A stretch of DNA of 64,000 nt from an uncultured Erythrobacter sp. (GTDB lineage: Bacteria; Pseudomonadota; Alphaproteobacteria; Sphingomonadales; Sphingomonadaceae), in NCBI RefSeq assembly GCF_958304185.1, contig NZ_OY284433.1:1488001-1552000 (forward strand), read 5' to 3'. Under the pieces are notes generated by a model. The model was not told the DNA's origin. It did not search any database and saw only the letters and a program-made list of their open reading frames with translations. A program made the translations under genes and the position numbers. Of the stretch, positions 63,977-64,000 are shown in pieces. Position 1 is the first letter of the stretch, and the number at the start of each line of letters is the position of its first letter.

Positions 63977-64000
63977 TGCTGCTTCTCCTGCGCGCGGTTC
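63973..64000 (-). CDS. Possible C-terminal end of upstream gene (tldD partner?), truncated by window
   Basis: A TGA at 63973-63975 overlaps the ATG of the PmbA-like gene (ATGA), and the frame is open to the window edge, reading NRAQEKQQ. The 4-bp coupling is the usual junction here. A TldD gene often precedes this partner, but only nine codons are visible. Confidence 0.3.

Overview
The window is a high-GC, densely packed alphaproteobacterial chromosome segment. It most resembles Sphingomonadales of the Erythrobacter/Porphyrobacter type. The evidence is many TonB-dependent receptors, a split cobalamin methionine synthase behind an ArsR-methyltransferase fusion regulator, a two-subunit glycine decarboxylase, and a bciA-type 8-vinyl reductase that implies bacteriochlorophyll synthesis (an aerobic anoxygenic phototroph). 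Genes often overlap by 4 bp (ATGA/TTGA), and several starts are TTG or GTG. No rRNA, tRNA, CRISPR array, transposase or prophage was found.

Region 1 (1-8141, +) is the most unusual part. Seven genes overlap or nearly touch: the end of an HMG-CoA reductase, a UbiA-family prenyltransferase, a rifampicin-phosphotransferase/PigC-like dikinase, a BtaA-like (DUF3419) protein, a dolichol/phytol-kinase-like membrane protein, a GNAT-like protein and an OleC-like acyl-AMP ligase. The set looks like an undescribed isoprenoid-lipid or prenylated-metabolite pathway.

Region 2 (8138-19162) starts with a ZntB/CorA transporter. It then holds a probable catabolic regulon: a MetE-like zinc methyltransferase, alpha/beta hydrolase, VOC protein, WrbA, TonB receptor, IclR regulator, class III CoA-transferase, citryl-CoA-lyase-like protein and M24 peptidase. 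Two identically built double operators (two TTCG-N5-CGAA palindromes 6 bp apart) lie before the TonB receptor and between the CoA-transferase and lyase genes, which points to control by the IclR protein.

Region 3 (19182-31477) contains an SMP-30 lactonase, methylmalonate-semialdehyde dehydrogenase, a lipoprotein, a flippase, the glycine-cleavage operon gcvT-H-PA-PB behind a tandem glycine riboswitch, a cation/proton antiporter and a serine hydrolase. Region 4 (31497-37338) is a methionine-cycle operon (ArsR-methyltransferase regulator, metF, metH part 1, metH part 2) with a palindromic operator at its head. A 122-bp palindromic repeat sits in frame inside metH part 2, and a related one lies between the two metH genes.

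Region 5 (37406-45227) handles galactosides: galK, galT and a sodium/sugar symporter diverge from a GH36 alpha-galactosidase and a GH42 beta-galactosidase. Then come bciA, a D-aminoacylase-type amidohydrolase, and a gtr-like operon (GT2 glycosyltransferase, methyltransferase, GtrA flippase, multi-pass membrane protein). Region 6 (52080-64000) has a large TonB receptor ended by a strong hairpin, then a minus-strand operon of PmbA/TldD peptidase, DUF4159, MoxR ATPase, DUF58, BatA-like and two large membrane proteins, probably a cell-envelope or metalloprotein-maturation module.
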